Shown: positions 33,174 to 42,798, counted from the stretch's first letter. The stretch is DNA of 64,000 bases from Streptomyces fulvoviolaceus (GCF_000718165.1 NZ_JOEY01000008.1:124001-188000); one strand, 5' to 3'. The notes: generated by a model not told the origin, from the letters alone. A program made the numbers and translations.

Positions 33174-34405
33174 GAATCGCAATTTCCGGAGGCGGGATCG
33201 GCGGACTCGCCACCGCGTTGATGCTCCATGACGTCGGCGTTGACGTGACCGTTTACGAGGCGGTCCCCGAACCGCGACCGCTCGGCGTGGGAATCAACGT
33301 ACTGCCCCACGCCATCCGGGAACTCGACCGCATCGGTGTCCTGGAGGAGCTGCTCCCCCTGGCCGTCGCCACCGAAGAGCTGTGCTACGTGAATCGGCAC
33401 GGCCAGTTCCTGTGGCGGGAGCCGCGCGGGATATCGGCGGGATACCCGGTGCCGCAGCTCTCGATCCACCGAGGCAACTTCCAGATGGCCCTCCTGGACA
33501 TCGTCCGCCGGCGCCTCGGCGAATCCGCGGTGCGCACGGGAATGAAGGTCACCGGCTCCAACCCGGACAACCGCAAGAGCGCCGAGTTCCAGCTGATCGA
33601 CAGCGTCACCGGCCGCACCTCCCAGGAGTCTGCGGATGTGCTGGTGGGCGCCGACGGTCTTCACTCGGCACTCCGGAAGCAGCTCCACCCGAGCGACGGC
33701 AGCCCCCGATGGAGCGGGGAACTGATGTGGCGTGGCACCACCATGGCGCCGCCGTTCCTCACCGGAAAGTCCATGGCGCTGATCGGCACGCGCGGGCACA
33801 AGGTCGTGGCCTATCCGCTCTCCCTCCCTGACGACCAGGGCAACGTCCTGATCAACTGGATTGCCGTCCTGGACAAGAATTCTCGCCGGCTCCCGCCCGT
33901 CGAATCCTGGAACAGGCCGGGACAGATCGAGGACTTCATCGACCAGTTCGACTCGTGGTCGTTCCCGTGGCTCGATGTCGCGGCGCTGATGCGCGGCGCG
34001 CAGAGCGTCCACGTCTTTCCCATGGTCGACCGCGACGCGCTGCCGACGTGGACCGCGGGACGGACGACCCTCTTGGGCGACGCGGCGCATCCCATGTTCC
34101 CCGTGGGCTCCAACGGAGCTTCCCAGGCGATCCTCGACGCGCGTGCGCTGACCCAGGCCCTCCTGGAGGAGTGCGATCCCGACATCGCCCTGGAGCGCTA
34201 CGAAAGCGAACGCCTCGCCGCCACGGCCGGAGTCGTGGAAGCCAATCGCAGCCAGGGAGCCGCACGCATTCTCGACCTGGCCGAGGAACGTGCACCCGAG
34301 GGCTTCACCGAGGTGGGCGAAGTCTTCGCCCCCGGGGAACGGGAGGCGCTCGCCACCGCATACCAACGCGTTGCCGGCTTCGCTCCGGCAACCCTGCGGC
34401 AGTGA
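33170..34405 (+). CDS. FAD-dependent aromatic monooxygenase
   Basis: A 411-residue group A flavoprotein hydroxylase, coupled to the dioxygenase gene by GTGA. It has SGGGIGGLATAL at 6-17, PRPLGVGINVLPHA, the VGADGLHSALR motif and GDAAHPMFPVGSNGASQAIL. The last motif, with GSNGASQAI, is closest to PhzS-like and related hydroxylases. It should add a hydroxyl (possibly with decarboxylation) to the aromatic acid produced by the ALDH, creating the substrate for the bicupin. The exact ring is unknown. Confidence 0.87.
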   Translation: MRIAISGGGIGGLATALMLHDVGVDVTVYEAVPEPRPLGVGINVLPHAIRELDRIGVLEELLPLAVATEELCYVNRHGQFLWREPRGISAGYPVPQLSIHRGNFQMALLDIVRRRLGESAVRTGMKVTGSNPDNRKSAEFQLIDSVTGRTSQESADVLVGADGLHSALRKQLHPSDGSPRWSGELMWRGTTMAPPFLTGKSMALIGTRGHKVVAYPLSLPDDQGNVLINWIAVLDKNSRRLPPVESWNRPGQIEDFIDQFDSWSFPWLDVAALMRGAQSVHVFPMVDRDALPTWTAGRTTLLGDAAHPMFPVGSNGASQAILDARALTQALLEECDPDIALERYESERLAATAGVVEANRSQGAARILDLAEERAPEGFTEVGEVFAPGEREALATAYQRVAGFAPATLRQ

Positions 34406-34444
34406 CAGCGACCGAGAGCCGGCCGTGACAACGATCGAAAGAGG

Positions 34445-35461
34445 ATGACGATGGTGAATCCGGAGATTGACGTGGCGAGTGCCGTCGCCCGTCTGCGCCA
34501 ACGCAGCGGCGGCGACCTGATCGACGTCCATGCCCACTACACTCCGCCACTCACGGAAGCCGAGCTCGCCCGTCTGCTGGCCTCCTTCCGCGCCGGCCAC
34601 TTCACCGCACCGCCGGCCGGCCCCTGGTCGGTCGAGAGCGCCCTGGAGTTCATGGACGGTCACGGCATCTCGGTGCAGATGCTGTCGAACCCGAACCGGC
34701 TCACTCCCGACGAGGCGAAGTCGTACAACGACTTCGGCGCGAAGGTGGTGCGGGAACACCCCGACCGGTTCGGGCTGCTCGCCAACCTTCCGCTGATCGA
34801 TCCGGTCAAGGCGGTATCGGAAGTCGACCGCGCGATCGAGGATCTCGGCGCCGACGGATTCGTTCTCATCACCAACTACGAGGGTGCCTATCTGGGGGAC
34901 CCGCGGTTCACCGATGTCTTCGCCGCGCTCGACGAGAAGAGGGCCACGGTCTTCCTGCATCCGGTGATACCTGCCGGGTTCCCCGGGCTTGCGTGCGGAC
35001 GTCCGGGGCCGGTCATCGAATTCCCCATGGACACGGCGCGCACCATTGTCGATGCCGTCTATGCGCGGGTCTTTCTGGACTTCCCAAACATCAACTTCGT
35101 CATCTCGCATGCCGGCGGAGTCCTTCCCGTCCTTGCCGAACGCATCGGGTCGACCGGCATGCTGCCGTGGGTGAGCAATTCCCGCGGCGTGACCAAGGAC
35201 GAGGTGCGCCAGCAGATTGCCGGCCTGTTCTATGACACCGCGCTCGCGACATCACCCAACGCGCTTCTTCCGCTCCTGGAGGTCACGTCCCCCGATCACA
35301 TCGTGTTCGGGTCCGACTACCCGCCGGGGGATGTCGAGTTGATCGAAGCCCACATGGAAGTGCTGAGTCGGACCGCCCTCCTCAGTGACCATCAGCTGGC
35401 GCAGTTCTCGACCACTGCGACAACTCTCTTCCCGCGCTTGGCAGCACGCTCGGACGCATAG
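34445..35461 (+). CDS. ACMSD-like amidohydrolase-family decarboxylase or hydrolase
   Basis: A 338-residue TIM-barrel metalloprotein. The metal residues are visible as LIDVHAHYTPP (H29, H31), TVFLHPVIP, FVISHAGGVLP and IVFGSDYPPGD. This is the pattern of the ACMSD/gamma-resorcylate decarboxylase group of the amidohydrolase superfamily, which removes CO2 from aromatic acids or semialdehydes without oxygen. In this cluster it may decarboxylate a hydroxylated acid or a ring-cleavage product; alternatively it hydrolyses an amide or lactone. 39 bases after the monooxygenase gene. Confidence 0.85.
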   Translation: MTMVNPEIDVASAVARLRQRSGGDLIDVHAHYTPPLTEAELARLLASFRAGHFTAPPAGPWSVESALEFMDGHGISVQMLSNPNRLTPDEAKSYNDFGAKVVREHPDRFGLLANLPLIDPVKAVSEVDRAIEDLGADGFVLITNYEGAYLGDPRFTDVFAALDEKRATVFLHPVIPAGFPGLACGRPGPVIEFPMDTARTIVDAVYARVFLDFPNINFVISHAGGVLPVLAERIGSTGMLPWVSNSRGVTKDEVRQQIAGLFYDTALATSPNALLPLLEVTSPDHIVFGSDYPPGDVELIEAHMEVLSRTALLSDHQLAQFSTTATTLFPRLAARSDA

Positions 35462-35521
35462 TCCAGAGCCCTCGAATCTTCCTGACGGAAATAAAGCACC
35501 ACCTGTGAAAGGAATTGTGGA

Positions 35522-36421
35522 ATGACGGCCAATATCGGAAAACTGGGATCCCAGTCCGCGGTGCGCCGGTGGACGATGGACGAGTTCACCTTCACCTACA
35601 TCGTCGACGGACCCATGTCGCTCATCCCCACCCGCTTCCTCAAGTCGTTCCCCGACGCCTACTGGCGCGAGCACCCCGAGGCGCTGGACGAGAACGGCGG
35701 CGTGCCGATGACGGCAGGCGGACTGCTCGTCGAGCGGGACGGCCACCGCATGCTCGTCGACGCCGGACTCGGTGTCATGAACGTCAACTCGCTCTACGGG
35801 CCCATCCAGGGCGGCGCGATGCTGGAGACACTTGCGTCGGTCGGCTACGCGCCCGAGGACATCGATGTTCTCGCCCTGACCCATATCCACATCGACCACA
35901 CGGGATGGGCGTTCGTCCCGGACGGGAACGGCGGACGGAAGGCAACCTTCCCGTCGGCGTCGTACGTGATATCGCGGCAGGAGTGGGAGCCGCTCTCCCA
36001 AGGGGTGCCGCCGGCCGACATGCCGGACCCGACCGCCGTGGTCGAGCCGCTGCTGCACCATCCGAAGCTCACCCTCGTCGACGACGGCGGAGAGGTGGTG
36101 CCGGGCGTGACGGCACTCGTCACCCCCGGCCACACCCCCGGGCACGCCACCTACATCATGACCTCGTCGAGCGGCAGGCGGCTGGTGGTCTTCGGCGACG
36201 CGTTCCACTCGCCCGCGCAGCTGACCCACCCCGACTGGGGCTCGGCACCCGACAGCCACACCGAGTCCGTGCAGGAAGCACGTGCCCGCGTGCTGTCGGA
36301 GCTGCTCAAGCCCGACACCTACGCCTTCGCCTTCCACTTCGGCGACCAGCCCTTCGGCCGTGTCGTCCGCGACGAGCAGGGCCAGGTCACCTGGGAGCCG
36401 ATCCCCACGCACATTCTGTGA
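35522..36421 (+). CDS. Metallo-beta-lactamase-fold hydrolase (lactonase-like)
   Basis: A 299-residue MBL-fold protein. The zinc motif is LTHIHIDHTG (H121, H123, D125, H126), followed by TPGHTPGHATY, VVFGDAFHSP and FAFHFGDQPFG for the remaining ligands. The long N-terminal part with MSLIPTRFLKSFPDAYW is like quorum-lactonase and organophosphorus-hydrolase-like members. In a degradation operon it may open a lactone or hydrolyse an ester or thioester intermediate. It has no signal peptide, so it acts in the cytoplasm. Confidence 0.87.
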   Translation: MTANIGKLGSQSAVRRWTMDEFTFTYIVDGPMSLIPTRFLKSFPDAYWREHPEALDENGGVPMTAGGLLVERDGHRMLVDAGLGVMNVNSLYGPIQGGAMLETLASVGYAPEDIDVLALTHIHIDHTGWAFVPDGNGGRKATFPSASYVISRQEWEPLSQGVPPADMPDPTAVVEPLLHHPKLTLVDDGGEVVPGVTALVTPGHTPGHATYIMTSSSGRRLVVFGDAFHSPAQLTHPDWGSAPDSHTESVQEARARVLSELLKPDTYAFAFHFGDQPFGRVVRDEQGQVTWEPIPTHIL

Positions 36422-36553
36422 CGCCTTCCTTGGCGTCCCGCACCACCTGAGCCACGCGGAACATCTCCTGGGCAGCGGTCGAGCATTCAGGGCCGGCCGC
36501 TGCCCGGATACGGCACGTTCCTCTCTCCGACAGGTCATGCAAAGGACGATTCC

Positions 36554-37879
36554 ATGGCTGTTGCAAAAGAAATCTCGGTTGCGGATCCCACCCACGTGGA
36601 CCCGTCCACTCTCAAGCGTGTGACGGTCCTCGCCACTCTCGGCAACGTCCTCGAGTGGTACGACTTCACCGTCTACGGCTTCCTTGCCGTTCATATCGGA
36701 GCCACCTTCTTTCCCGAACAGGACGGCGTCACGTCGATCCTCGCGACCTTCGCGGTCTTCGCGGCGGGGTTCGTCGCCCGGCCCCTGGGAGCTTTTGTCC
36801 TCGGTCCGTTCATCGACCGCAAGGGACGCAAGTCGGTCATGCTGCTGTCGATGCTGCTGATGGCGTCCGGCTCACTCCTCATCGGTCTCGCACCGGGGTA
36901 TGCCGTCGCCGGATCGCTCGGTGCCGTCATCATCGTCATCGGACGCCTCGCGCAGGGGTTCTCGGCCGGCGGCGAATTCGGGAGCTCGGCCGTCTTCCTC
37001 ATCGAGTGGGCCCACCGCGGGCGCCGGGGATTCTTCGGGAGCTTCCATCAGGTCGCGACCTACGGTGGCCTGCTGCTCGGTGTGCTGGTCACCGCCGGGC
37101 TGACCGGCGCCCTGGGCTCGACGGCGATGCGCGACTGGGGTTGGCGTGTCCCCTTCATCCTGGGCGCTCTACTCGCCGTGGTCGCCCTGTTCCTGCGGCG
37201 ACGCATAGAAGAGACCCCCGTCTTCACCGCCTCCCGCGGTCAGGCATCCACGGAGTCCGGCGCGGAGACCGACCACGGAACGAACCCGCGGCCGAGTGTC
37301 GGATTCCTGCTGACAGTCGGAGTAAACGCTCTCTGGGGAGTGACGGCCATGGTCGCGCTCACGTACATGCCCAGCTACGCCTCGGAGTTCCTGGACATCG
37401 AGCTGCAGACCTCGCTGGTGGCGACGCTCATCGGCGCGATAGTGACGGTTGTCCTGCTGCCTGTCGCGGGGCATATCTCCGACAAGCTCGGGCGTAAAGC
37501 CCTGATCGTGTTCAGTGCCGTGGGCTACGTGGTGCTGCCGTATCCGCTCTTCCTGCTCATGGTCGACAACAGGTCGTTCGGGTCGCTGGTGATCGCGCAA
37601 CTGGTCTTCGCAGTGTTCACGGCGGCCATCGCCGGCACCGGCTCCGCAACGATCACGGAGCTCTTCAGCGCCAAGCACCGCGGCTCGCTGGTCTCCATGG
37701 CCTCCGCAACCGCTGTGACTGTCTTCGGCGGCTTCGGCGCGATCATCTGCACCTGGCTCATCGACGTGACGGACAGCGCCGTGTCTCCCGCCTTCTACAT
37801 CTCCGGCGTCGCGCTGATCACGCTCGTGGCGGGACTGTTCCTGCCCAGGAACCTCGCAAGCAGCGACCTGCGTAGGTGA
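36554..37879 (+). CDS. MHS-family MFS transporter for an organic acid
   Basis: A 441-residue, 12-helix transporter of the metabolite:H+ symporter subfamily. The signature LGNVLEWYDFTVYGF is at about 29-43, FIDRKGRK is in the loop after helix 2, RLAQGFSAGGEFGSSAVFLIE in helix 4, and the loop after helix 8 reads DKLGRK. MHS transporters take up carboxylates such as aromatic acids, alpha-ketoglutarate or shikimate. It should import the growth substrate of this cluster. A 132-base gap before it contains no clear hairpin. Confidence 0.92.
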   Translation: MAVAKEISVADPTHVDPSTLKRVTVLATLGNVLEWYDFTVYGFLAVHIGATFFPEQDGVTSILATFAVFAAGFVARPLGAFVLGPFIDRKGRKSVMLLSMLLMASGSLLIGLAPGYAVAGSLGAVIIVIGRLAQGFSAGGEFGSSAVFLIEWAHRGRRGFFGSFHQVATYGGLLLGVLVTAGLTGALGSTAMRDWGWRVPFILGALLAVVALFLRRRIEETPVFTASRGQASTESGAETDHGTNPRPSVGFLLTVGVNALWGVTAMVALTYMPSYASEFLDIELQTSLVATLIGAIVTVVLLPVAGHISDKLGRKALIVFSAVGYVVLPYPLFLLMVDNRSFGSLVIAQLVFAVFTAAIAGTGSATITELFSAKHRGSLVSMASATAVTVFGGFGAIICTWLIDVTDSAVSPAFYISGVALITLVAGLFLPRNLASSDLRR

Positions 37880-37930
37880 GAGTCCGGGGCGCGGGACGCT
37901 CCGGACGGTATTCATGGAGAGGAAAGTACG

Positions 37931-38809
37931 TTGAAACTGAGCATGTTCGACGATTTTCGGCTCGGCGTCTGGGCCCGGGACGAGTCGATAGTCGACGTGA
38001 CAAGTGTGCTGCCGGAGACAGCCCGTCCATCGGATCGCATGAGCGCGCTGATAGCGGACTGGGCGAGAGTCGAGTCCGAGATCCGGGACGCCGCACGCAG
38101 CACCGGAACACCCCGCTCACAGGTCACGTTCAGGGCGCCCCAGCCAAGACCGTCGAAGATCCTCGCCGCCCCGGTCAATCACGGTCCGCATCGTGAAGAG
38201 ATGATTGCTGCGGGAGCTTTCAAGGACGTGCCGGGAACGATCGAGAAGTATGTCGCTTTCCTCAAGGCGCCTTCATCGATCGTCGGGCCGGACGCATCGA
38301 TCGAGCATCCTGATCCGACGCGTCGCATCGACTACGAAGCCGAACTCGGCATCGTCATCGGTGCCCCGGCACGCCACGTATCCCATGAGAACGCGCTGAG
38401 CCACGTCTTCGGTTATCTCGCCCTGATCGACGTGACGATGCGAGGCGACGAGGACCGCTCGTATCGCAAGAGCTTCGACACCTTCACGCCGCTGGGGCCG
38501 GCCATCGTCACCGCGGACGAGATCCCCGACCCGTCGGTGCTCGAGCTCGAGCTGCGCGTCAACGGTCGTCTTCGCCAGAAGGGGAGGGTCGCCGACCTCA
38601 TCTACGACGTCCCGCAGCTCATCGAAGTGTATTCCCGGGCGATGACCCTCGAGCCGGGAGACATCATCGCGAGCGGCACCCCGGACGGGGTCGGACCGCT
38701 GACCCCAGGTGACGAGGTGTCGCTGGAGGTGTCGCACGTACCGCCGCTCACCATCCGCGTCACGGCCCGCGACCCGCTCCACCAGCCGTCCGCACCAGGG
38801 ACGCGGTAA
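37931..38809 (+). CDS. FAH-family hydrolase, paralogue of the 59706 enzyme
   Basis: A 292-residue FAH-fold enzyme. It has ILAAPVNHGPHREEM, FLKAPSSIVGPD, the metal block IDYEAELGIVIG, GDEDRSYRKSFDTFTPLGPA and the terminal IASGTPDGVGPL. The RKSFDTFTPLGP block is shared with the hydrolase at 59706 but not with the fumarylpyruvate hydrolase at 23369, so these two form a subgroup, each with its own bicupin. It likely cleaves the acylpyruvate made by the bicupin of this cluster. TTG start at 37931 with a GAGAGG ribosome site. Confidence 0.85.
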   Translation: MKLSMFDDFRLGVWARDESIVDVTSVLPETARPSDRMSALIADWARVESEIRDAARSTGTPRSQVTFRAPQPRPSKILAAPVNHGPHREEMIAAGAFKDVPGTIEKYVAFLKAPSSIVGPDASIEHPDPTRRIDYEAELGIVIGAPARHVSHENALSHVFGYLALIDVTMRGDEDRSYRKSFDTFTPLGPAIVTADEIPDPSVLELELRVNGRLRQKGRVADLIYDVPQLIEVYSRAMTLEPGDIIASGTPDGVGPLTPGDEVSLEVSHVPPLTIRVTARDPLHQPSAPGTR

Positions 38810-38965
38810 CAGCCACCTCCCCCTCAGGTGGGAGCTGCCGTCTCCACGCCCGCCTGACCCCGGCCCCGCGCTACCGCGCCATGGGGCACCACGACACCGA
38901 CGACGACACGGGCGCGGACTGGCTCCACCAGCCGTACGCCACCCGACCGACTGAAATGGACCCTG

Positions 38966-39658
38966 ATGAAGGAAGAGATCGACGAGACCGTACGTGCCAG
39001 CCGGGCCCTGGCCGCTGCCGGTCTGACCGACATGGTGTGGGGGCACGCCGCCGTCCGTGACCCGGATGGCGACGGCGTCTGGATGAAGGCCTCCGGCTGG
39101 GGATTCGAGGAGATTTTCGCCGAGCGGGTGCTGTTGGTCAGCCGCGAGGGTGTGGTCCTCCACGGCGAGGGCAAGCGGCACATCGAGTACCCGATCCACA
39201 CCGAGATCATGGCGAGGCGCCCGGACGTCGGCTGCGTCGTGCACACACACGCACCCGCCCTGAGCGCCTTCGCCTCCCTCGACACACCCCTGCTGCCCAT
39301 CTCCCACGACGGCGTCGTGTTCTGCGATCCGCAGGTGCCGCGCTTCACCGAGACGGGTGCACTCATCGCGACCCGCGAGCTCGGCGCGGCGCTCGCCGAG
39401 ACGCTCGGTGACGGCCCCGCATGCCTGATGCCGCGGCACGGAGCCGTCACCGTCGGTCCGGACGCCGCGACTGCCGTCATGTACGCCGTTCTGTTGGAAC
39501 GCGCGTGCCGTACGCAGCTCATGGCCATGGCCGCCGGAGACCCCAAGACGTGGTCCGACGATGCCGAAGCGGCCTTCAAACGCAACCAGGTCTGGAACCC
39601 CGCTCAGCGGGACGCAGGCTGGAACTACCTGCAGCGCCTCTCGGAAAGGAGCCTGTGA
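38966..39658 (+). CDS. Class II aldolase/adducin-family protein
   Basis: A 230-residue zinc protein of the fuculose-aldolase fold. The metal motif is IEYPIHTEIM (E80 region) plus VVHTHAPAL (H93, H95), with the third histidine in MPRHGAVTVG near 157. Besides sugar-phosphate aldolases, this family contains decarboxylases of aromatic degradation, such as those acting on dihydroxyphthalate or carboxymuconic semialdehyde. In this cluster a decarboxylase role fits better than sugar metabolism, since no kinase or sugar gene is near. It is the last gene of the cluster, 156 bases after the FAH gene. Confidence 0.85.
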   Translation: MKEEIDETVRASRALAAAGLTDMVWGHAAVRDPDGDGVWMKASGWGFEEIFAERVLLVSREGVVLHGEGKRHIEYPIHTEIMARRPDVGCVVHTHAPALSAFASLDTPLLPISHDGVVFCDPQVPRFTETGALIATRELGAALAETLGDGPACLMPRHGAVTVGPDAATAVMYAVLLERACRTQLMAMAAGDPKTWSDDAEAAFKRNQVWNPAQRDAGWNYLQRLSERSL

Positions 39659-39677
39659 CGACGAAGTCGTCGGGCTA

Positions 39678-40021
39678 GCGGACGACCACGCGGACCCCGA
39701 GCGAGGGCCGAAACCACCGCCACCGAGGAGCAGCGGCACGAGGCCCCCGGCCGGCTCCTCGGCCGCCCGCTCCGGCGCTTCCCAACCAGGGCCCGCCGAT
39801 CGCCGACTCGTCCAGGAGGAGGCCGGCGGCGTGGCCGAGCGCGTGGCCGTCGACGCGGACCGCAGTTGAAACGCACCGTGTTGTGGTGGCCGTTGGCGTA
39901 GGTGACGGCGCGGAAGGCGAACACATCCGTAGTGGGCGGCGTCCGGCGCGAAGAGTTCGGTGATCGCCTTCTCAACCAGCCGCGTCGGCCAGCGGCCGGG
40001 CGTGCCGAGCGGCGTCCCCAC
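39678..40021 (-). pseudogene. Frameshifted remnant of an unrecognised protein
   Basis: Minus-strand frames give RWPTRLVEKAITELFAPD, then (shifted) TTDVFAFRAVTYANGHHNTV, then (shifted) VRVDGHALGHAAGLLLDESA. These look like coding sequence in their residue pattern and could belong to one protein, but I do not recognise the family. The rest up to 40199 holds no gene; TTGATCAG at about 40119 and TTGATCGG at about 40139 form an imperfect direct repeat just before the phosphatase gene and may belong to its promoter. Confidence 0.45.
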
Positions 40022-40199
40022 CCAGTCGTCGCGACATCAAGCTGCTGAGCGGTCCCCCTGGGCGAACGCCTGGGCCGTCACGGAGGACCGCACGCCAGAA
40101 TGCCCCGCTATGGGATAATTGATCAGTACTTCTAGAGGTTGATCGGATTTGTCATTTCCGCTGCAGGATTGGGGAAGGATGACTGCGAGGGTGAGATGA

Positions 40200-42629
40200 A
40201 TGGCAATGACGGCAGACGGCACCGGCGCAAGCGACTTCTTCGACGAGGCGGCCTCGGCCCGCGTCACGATTAGCAAACGGGGCGTTGTGACCGGCTGGAA
40301 CGAAGGGGCCCGGCGGCTGCTCGGCTATCTGCCCGCCGAGATCATCGGACACCGCGCCCTCGACTTGCTCGCCGAGGCCCCGGCCGAGGAGATGCTGAGC
40401 TCGCTGAGCGGGATGTCACGCTGGAAGGGCACGCTCCCGCTGCTGCACCGCGACGGCCGCCGTCTCGACATACCCCTCCTCGCCCACGGCCCCAGCTACG
40501 ACAGGCACGACTGGTTCGTCGTCTCGGCGCTCCGCAGCCGCGAATCGCCCCCGCCCCGCGACGACGCTCCGCTGACCCACTGGTCCTTCGACCAGTCCCC
40601 GTGCCCCATGGCGTTCTACGACAGCCGGCTGCGACTTCGCCGGGCCAACGCCCACATGGTCCACGCTTTGGCCCTCACCGAGGACGAGATGCGCGGATTG
40701 CGGGTAACGGAGATCCTCGTCGATCCAGGGGCCCCCGAGGCCGAGAAATCCATGCGCCGGGCGATGGAGACCGGCGAGACGCAGCGGATGGAGAGCTACG
40801 CGCGTGTCCCCGGTGAGCCCCACGAGCACGCTTGGTCGCTCCGGCTCGCGCCGGTGCGCGACGACGATGGCCGGATCTGTGGTGCCGTCCTCTCCGCCCA
40901 CGACATGACCGAGCAGTACTGGGCCCGCCAACGGCTCCTCCTGCTCAACAATGCCAGCACCCGCATCGGCAGCACCCTGGACGTCATGCGCACCGCGCAG
41001 GAACTGGCCGACGTCGCCATCCCCTACCTTGCCGACTTCGTCAGCGTCGATCTGCTGGCCTCCTTCGACCAGGGCGCGGAGCCCCTGCCCGGCCCGCTGC
41101 CCGACACGGTCGTGCTGCGCCGCATCGCTCAACAGTCCGTCAACGAGGGTTGCCCCGAGGCCGTGGTCACGCTGGGCGCCACAGCCATCTACCAGGAGCT
41201 CACCCCGCCGGTCGTCTGCCTGCGCACCGACCGCCCCGTCGTCCAGGAGATCACGCCCGCCGACCTGGCTCGCTGGGCGGCCGACGACCCGGCCTGGGCC
41301 TCCCGGATCCGGGAGTACGGCATCCACTCGGTGCTCGCCGTGCCGTTGCGCGCCCGAGGTATCGTCCTCGGCGTCGCCCTCTTCACCCGCCACCAGCTCC
41401 CGGCGCCGTTCGAGGAGGACGACGTGCTGCTGGCCGAGGAGATCACCACCAGGGCAGCCGTCTGCATCGACAACGCCCGCCGTTACACCCGCGAGCGCGT
41501 TACCGCCCTCACCCTCCAGCGCAGCCTCCTCCCCAAAAGGCTGCCCGGGCAGGCGGCGGTCGAGGTCGCCTCCCGCTACCTGCCCGCCGGCGCCCGGGCC
41601 GGGGTCGGGGGCGACTGGTTCGACGTGATCCCGCTGTCCGGCGCTCGAGTCGCCCTGGTCGTCGGCGACGTGGTGGGCCACGGCATCCAGGCCTCCGCCA
41701 CCATGGGTCGGCTGCGCACCGCCGTACAGACCCTCTCCGACGTCGACCTGGCCCCCGACGAACTTCTCACCCACCTCGACGACCTGGTCAGCCGGCTCAG
41801 CGCCGAAGCGGACAGCGAAAGCCCCGGGGACACCGACGGTGGAGCCGGCGGCGAGATCGGCGCGACCTGCCTCTACGCGGTCTACGACCCGGTCTCCCGG
41901 CGCTGCTCGCTGGCCCGGGCCGGCCACCCGCTGCCGGCCGTGATCACTCCCGAGGGCGCCGCCGAGTTCCTGCCCCTGCCCGCCGGGCCGCCGCTGGGAC
42001 TCGGTGGCCTGCCATTCGAGGCCGCCGAGGTGGAACTGGCCGAGGGCAGCGTCATCGTCCTGTACACCGATGGCCTGGTCGAATCCCGCGACCGGGACAT
42101 CGGCTCCGGGCTACAGGTGTTCCGAGAGGCCCTGGGCCACCCCAGCCCCTCCCTGGACGCGCTCTGCGACACCGTGCTGGAGAGCCTGCTCCCCGGCCGC
42201 CCTGCCGATGACGTCGCCCTGCTCGTCGCTCGTACCCATGCCCTCGACTCCGCCCATGTGGCCACCTGGGAGGTGCCCGCCGACCCCGCCATGGTCGCCG
42301 AGGCCCGGAAGTGGTCCTCGGCGCAACTGGCCGTCTGGGGGTTGCACGAGCCAGAGTTCGTCACGGAACTGGTCGTCAGTGAGCTGGTCACGAATGCCAT
42401 CCGGCACGCCCAGCCGCCGATCCAACTGCGTCTGATCCTGGACCGCTCGCTCATTTGCGAGGTCTCCGACGCCAGTAACACTGCCCCGCATCTGCGCCGG
42501 GCCCGGACCTACGACGAGGGCGGGCGCGGCCTGCTGCTGGTCGCCCAGCTCACCCAGGGCTGGGGCACTCGACAGACGCTGACCGGCAAGACGATCTGGG
42601 CCGAGCAAGCCCTCACCTCCGACGGGTAG
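40200..42629 (+). CDS. PAS-PAS-GAF-SpoIIE phosphatase with C-terminal HATPase domain
   Basis: An 809-residue cytoplasmic sensor. PAS domains lie at about 20-115 (RVTISKRGVVTGWNEGARRL) and 125-245, a GAF domain at about 260-430, and a PP2C/SpoIIE phosphatase at about 440-665 with GGDWFDVIPL, VGDVVGHG and VLYTDGLVES as metal-binding landmarks. An anti-sigma-type ATPase at about 690-805 has ELVTNAIRHA and DEGGRGLLLVAQL. Both phosphatase and kinase-like domains are fused, so it could reset and phosphorylate anti-sigma antagonists in a partner-switching stress circuit, as is common in streptomycetes. It stands alone with no anti-sigma or sigma gene beside it; its signal is unknown. Confidence 0.92.
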   Translation: MAMTADGTGASDFFDEAASARVTISKRGVVTGWNEGARRLLGYLPAEIIGHRALDLLAEAPAEEMLSSLSGMSRWKGTLPLLHRDGRRLDIPLLAHGPSYDRHDWFVVSALRSRESPPPRDDAPLTHWSFDQSPCPMAFYDSRLRLRRANAHMVHALALTEDEMRGLRVTEILVDPGAPEAEKSMRRAMETGETQRMESYARVPGEPHEHAWSLRLAPVRDDDGRICGAVLSAHDMTEQYWARQRLLLLNNASTRIGSTLDVMRTAQELADVAIPYLADFVSVDLLASFDQGAEPLPGPLPDTVVLRRIAQQSVNEGCPEAVVTLGATAIYQELTPPVVCLRTDRPVVQEITPADLARWAADDPAWASRIREYGIHSVLAVPLRARGIVLGVALFTRHQLPAPFEEDDVLLAEEITTRAAVCIDNARRYTRERVTALTLQRSLLPKRLPGQAAVEVASRYLPAGARAGVGGDWFDVIPLSGARVALVVGDVVGHGIQASATMGRLRTAVQTLSDVDLAPDELLTHLDDLVSRLSAEADSESPGDTDGGAGGEIGATCLYAVYDPVSRRCSLARAGHPLPAVITPEGAAEFLPLPAGPPLGLGGLPFEAAEVELAEGSVIVLYTDGLVESRDRDIGSGLQVFREALGHPSPSLDALCDTVLESLLPGRPADDVALLVARTHALDSAHVATWEVPADPAMVAEARKWSSAQLAVWGLHEPEFVTELVVSELVTNAIRHAQPPIQLRLILDRSLICEVSDASNTAPHLRRARTYDEGGRGLLLVAQLTQGWGTRQTLTGKTIWAEQALTSDG

Positions 42630-42798
42630 CGGACCGCCACGCCGTATCAGCTCAGGTACTGGAACGCCGGCGGCGCATGGACTGGATCCGGGAACGGGAG
42701 TCGGCAATTTGGTGCTTCATCTCCACGAGGAAGTGCTCGGACATTCGTTCATAGCCAGGGGCGCCGACAGCTGGCCGGCGGCCGATACAACGCCACGT

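Noticed and set aside
28917..33182. A 1421-codon open frame on the minus strand
   Set aside because: It lies opposite well-supported ALDH, alcohol dehydrogenase and bicupin genes, has no recognisable domain and shows the Gly/Arg/Val-rich make-up of an antisense frame in high-G+C DNA.
33056..35110. A 684-codon minus-strand frame
   Set aside because: Shadow of the monooxygenase and amidohydrolase genes, which both carry complete catalytic motifs.
38881..39057. Short plus-strand open frame beginning MGHHDTDDDTGADW
   Set aside because: It overlaps the class II aldolase start in another frame, matches nothing I recognise and has no clear ribosome site.
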